Shown here: positions 58,301 through 60,000 of the stretch, one piece after another | Numbering within the stretch: position 1 is the first letter of the stretch | How the letters are laid out: each line of letters starts with the position of its first letter | Source: Antedon mediterranea | Taxonomy: Eukaryota; Echinodermata; Crinoidea; Comatulida; Antedonidae | Assembly: GCF_964355755.1 (NCBI RefSeq) | Contig: NC_092673.1 | Location: 31,999,001 to 32,059,000, forward strand | DNA: 60,000 nucleotides | Reading direction: 5' to 3' | Notes under the pieces: generated by a model | The model's input: only the letters and a program-made list of their open reading frames with translations | What the model was told of the DNA's origin: nothing | Database searches by the model: none | Made by a program: the position numbers and the translations under genes

Positions 58301-60000
58301 CAATAAATATTCAATTTTTAAGGTCTACCACATGACAATAACATAATTTACAGAGTATAGTGTAGTAGGTTTGCATTCAACATAAATATATGTATTGTAA
58401 TTCATCTAAATCCTCTGCAACATATATATATATATTTGTAATTCAACATTTTGTTTTAAATAATTAAATTATAGTTTGGGTATGACAATGTCGGTAGGTA
58501 CCGGTGTCATCTTTTCATCCACTTCACTCTCAGTTTGAAGTCACAAAGACAAAGAACTCTGCATCATCAACGATTCCTGAAAGTGTCAGAAAAAATAATA
58601 AATATTATTTTAAAAAAATGTTAATGTCTGGTTGTATATATAATTATAATATTATATGATGACATAAAAGTAAGGCAAATGGAAGCTGTATTTTATTAAT
58701 TAAATTACAGTATTTACTATTATTATTTATATAATCTAGGCCTACTAGTACTAGTAGCCTGCTAGGCATCTATTGAGCCTAATAAATCAAATAATAAATG
58801 AAAAATAAAATAATAATTTTATACTGATTGAAAAAAAGTATTTTTTTTTGCGGGGATCAGATCACCAGGCTAGGCCGGCCAGGACCAATGATACTCGTAA
58901 TCAGTAAAACTTAACGACTATCGGATCAACATCAACACAGTACAACACACGTCTCGCTATCGCCTATACTGACACACGTGTCTCGCTTTGCCGAAACCAC
59001 GCTCTCAGCTAGAAAATGTACCTACCTTTCGAGGCCTGAGAATACACCAACAAATTTTGAACAGGATAGAAATATATCATACTCGATTAAACTAATATTA
59101 TTCTTGATAAAACAATTGATTATAATTTTTTTAATTTGTTGGGATGCACCTCCGACTATTCAGAAAATGGACAACAAAACAGTAGTCAAATCGTACCACA
59201 TTTATAAATTTCACGAGTCCCGACTTCAGTCGCCGAATGTATTGTATTAGCTTCGGTTTCTTTGAAGGAAACCAATTGGTTATTCAATAATACTTATTAG
59301 GAAATGCTTTTACCATAATAGGTAATGTTGGTCGGTTCTTAAATATTCATGAGAGCTTAAAATATAACAGCACTTATTTGCTAGGCGACGAAAAATCGTG
59401 GTTTCAGTTTTCAACGATAGGTGGCGCTTCAAAATCGTCAATGCGGAAGTAAGTCGATTTTACACGATTTAACGGTCAAAACGCGAAGTGGCTTTCCCAC
59501 TGATAGGAAAGTATTTTGACAAACACTTTGGGTATTTTGGTAAACGAGAATTGGGAAATTCCCTTAGAAAGGAATTGGGTATTGGCAAACAAGTTTCGAA
59601 TCGTAAACACCCCAAAATGTTTTCATTGTGCAACAATGCCATGTTTCTTCTCACAGTTTGTATTTTGTGGGAAGATATGCGAAGTCTTCCTCATAACAAA
59701 GCTGACATTGCTAAAGTATTTTTTATTAATATTTTGAATCAGTTTAGAAAAGAGAAATACCCAAACATCTCTCAATTTCAGCAAATTCCATTGGAATATG
59801 AAAATTCTATGATTTTGTTAGGGAAAAGTATGTTTAACAGCTTAAAAGTAAACCACCTTTCAATAAAGAAAAAAGACCTTAACGCAATAGCAAACAAGGA
59901 TATTGTTGACTTGGCTTTGAAACTTGGATTTGTTTATAGAGATGCACCAATTGGAATATCTAACTTTGAAGTGATTTACATGCCTCTTCATAAATTAATA
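55317..60000 (+). CDS. NLR-type NACHT protein exon, interrupted by a transposon; continues past the window
   Basis: After TTTTTTACAG the exon opens in phase 1. Residues: QIETYLLNRHQWHNINKF, then the NACHT P-loop VLIESEMGTGKTTLLRYLA (about 55510-55565), the strand KIVFLLNARELD, Walker B VVLMLDGFEEL (about 55765), and the sensor-like IVILSSRSENL, then VAGFSEDSI. At 55953 a 3550-bp TIR element intervenes. From 59507 the same frame resumes with GKYFDKHFGYFGKRELGNSL, FSLCNNAMFLLTVCILWEDM and LGKSMFNSLKVNHLS, the winged-helix/superstructure segment that follows NACHT in NLRs, and stays open to 60000. NLRs are cytosolic innate immune receptors. N-terminal effector and C-terminal repeat exons are outside the recognised sequence. 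This allele is disrupted unless the element is spliced out. Confidence 0.88.
56402..56470 (-). mobile_element. tRNA-derived SINE head or tRNA-like sequence
   Basis: The minus strand reads GTATGGTGGTTATGATGCTTGG, resembling an A box, and GGGTCCTGGGTTCAAGTCC, resembling a B box. Cloverleaf pairing of the acceptor stem is not evident, so I call a SINE head rather than a tRNA gene. Confidence 0.55.
56832..56868. repeat. Short hairpin CTAGATGGTAC
   Basis: CTAGATGGTAC (56832-56842) and GTACCATCTAG (56858-56868) surround TCTCGCTTCGCTCGC, a GC-rich loop in an AT-rich context. It is inside the TIR element. A similar CTCGCTT..CGAG style occurs in many invertebrate MITEs. Confidence 0.7.
57361..58125 (+). 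repeat. Diverged direct repeat of about 90 bp within the TIR element
   Basis: About 57361-57447 and 58031-58115 share ACC.CTATT.GGGG, AAATTCG.TTTAATCGTCAATAA and CTAACTCAA.TTAATTAG in the same order. The remaining sequence of the element (about 57000-59300) shows no gene that I can support. Confidence 0.6.

Larger units (their letters stand above)
55953..59502. mobile_element. 3550-bp TIR transposon inside the NACHT exon, 4-bp target duplication
   Basis: The ends are inverted: CAGTGGGACAGCCA at 55953 and the complement of CAGTGGGAAAGCCA ending at 59502. ATAG flanks it at 55949-55952 and 59503-59506. Removing the element with one ATAG restores a continuous NACHT frame. The interior has no large ORF; it contains a tRNA-like SINE piece, a hairpin and a diverged direct repeat. 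So it is non-autonomous or badly decayed. CAGT ends and a 4-bp duplication resemble the element at 28627-30930, but the further TIR sequence differs. Confidence 0.9.

Noticed and set aside
59469-59654. Minus-strand ORF over the NACHT resumption
   Set aside because: Shadow of the plus-strand NLR frame and crosses the transposon border.

Overview
This is intron-rich, AT-rich eukaryotic (metazoan) DNA from an accessory, transposon-dense region. An animal is indicated by spliced genes with GT-AG introns, EXOC6/Sec15 exons, an ALKBH2-type DNA demethylase, a NACHT-domain NLR gene, BEL/Pao, piggyBac, CR1/L2-like and L1-like elements and tRNA-derived SINEs. Expanded NLRs and the very frequent palindrome TAGGCCTA make me favour a marine invertebrate deuterostome, perhaps an echinoderm, but that is an inference of low certainty. 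There are no bacterial features, CRISPR arrays or operons.

Layout. 1-2980: tandem and dispersed repeats, no gene. 2980-4515: a foldback-type inverted-repeat element. 5014-13037 (+): a multi-exon gene with a C2H2 finger, a SWIM-like Cys/His segment, a SAP domain, a transposase-like core (HMGXB3-like, probably KDZ/Zisupton-related) and a C-terminal OTU protease domain; its last exon is part of a 398-bp tandem duplication. 13763-16690: degenerate tandem repeats. 16775-24910: a decayed non-LTR retrotransposon split by a 6.5-kb BEL/Pao element (LTRs 17196-17705 and 23164-23691, 5-bp target duplication).

25930-51838 is one giant inverted duplication. Its two arms share about 6 kb, containing two EXOC6 (Sec15) exons, a CR1/L2-like LINE and a 60-bp minisatellite. 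Each arm was later enlarged by different insertions: a 2.3-kb TIR transposon and a piggyBac element on the left, and an L1-like LINE (itself carrying a 525-bp insertion) on the right. Empty sites in the opposite arm prove several of these insertions. The 5.7-kb unshared centre (35985-41660) holds, on the minus strand, a small gene with a SUMO-interaction-like motif and a Cys/His cluster (41120-41629), followed by a gene that appears to encode two PC4 single-stranded-DNA-binding domains fused to an ALKBH2 dioxygenase (39074-40907). Together these are the most novel item in the window.

51838-53905: a second, smaller palindrome around a pseudogene of a GCDTTS/CXC-domain family. 55317-60000 (+): an NLR NACHT exon interrupted by a 3550-bp TIR element with a 4-bp (ATAG) target duplication; the NACHT frame resumes exactly after it and runs off the window.

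Several otherwise good reading frames are broken by single bases in homopolymer runs. This looks more like long-read consensus error than gene decay, although I cannot prove it from the sequence alone.
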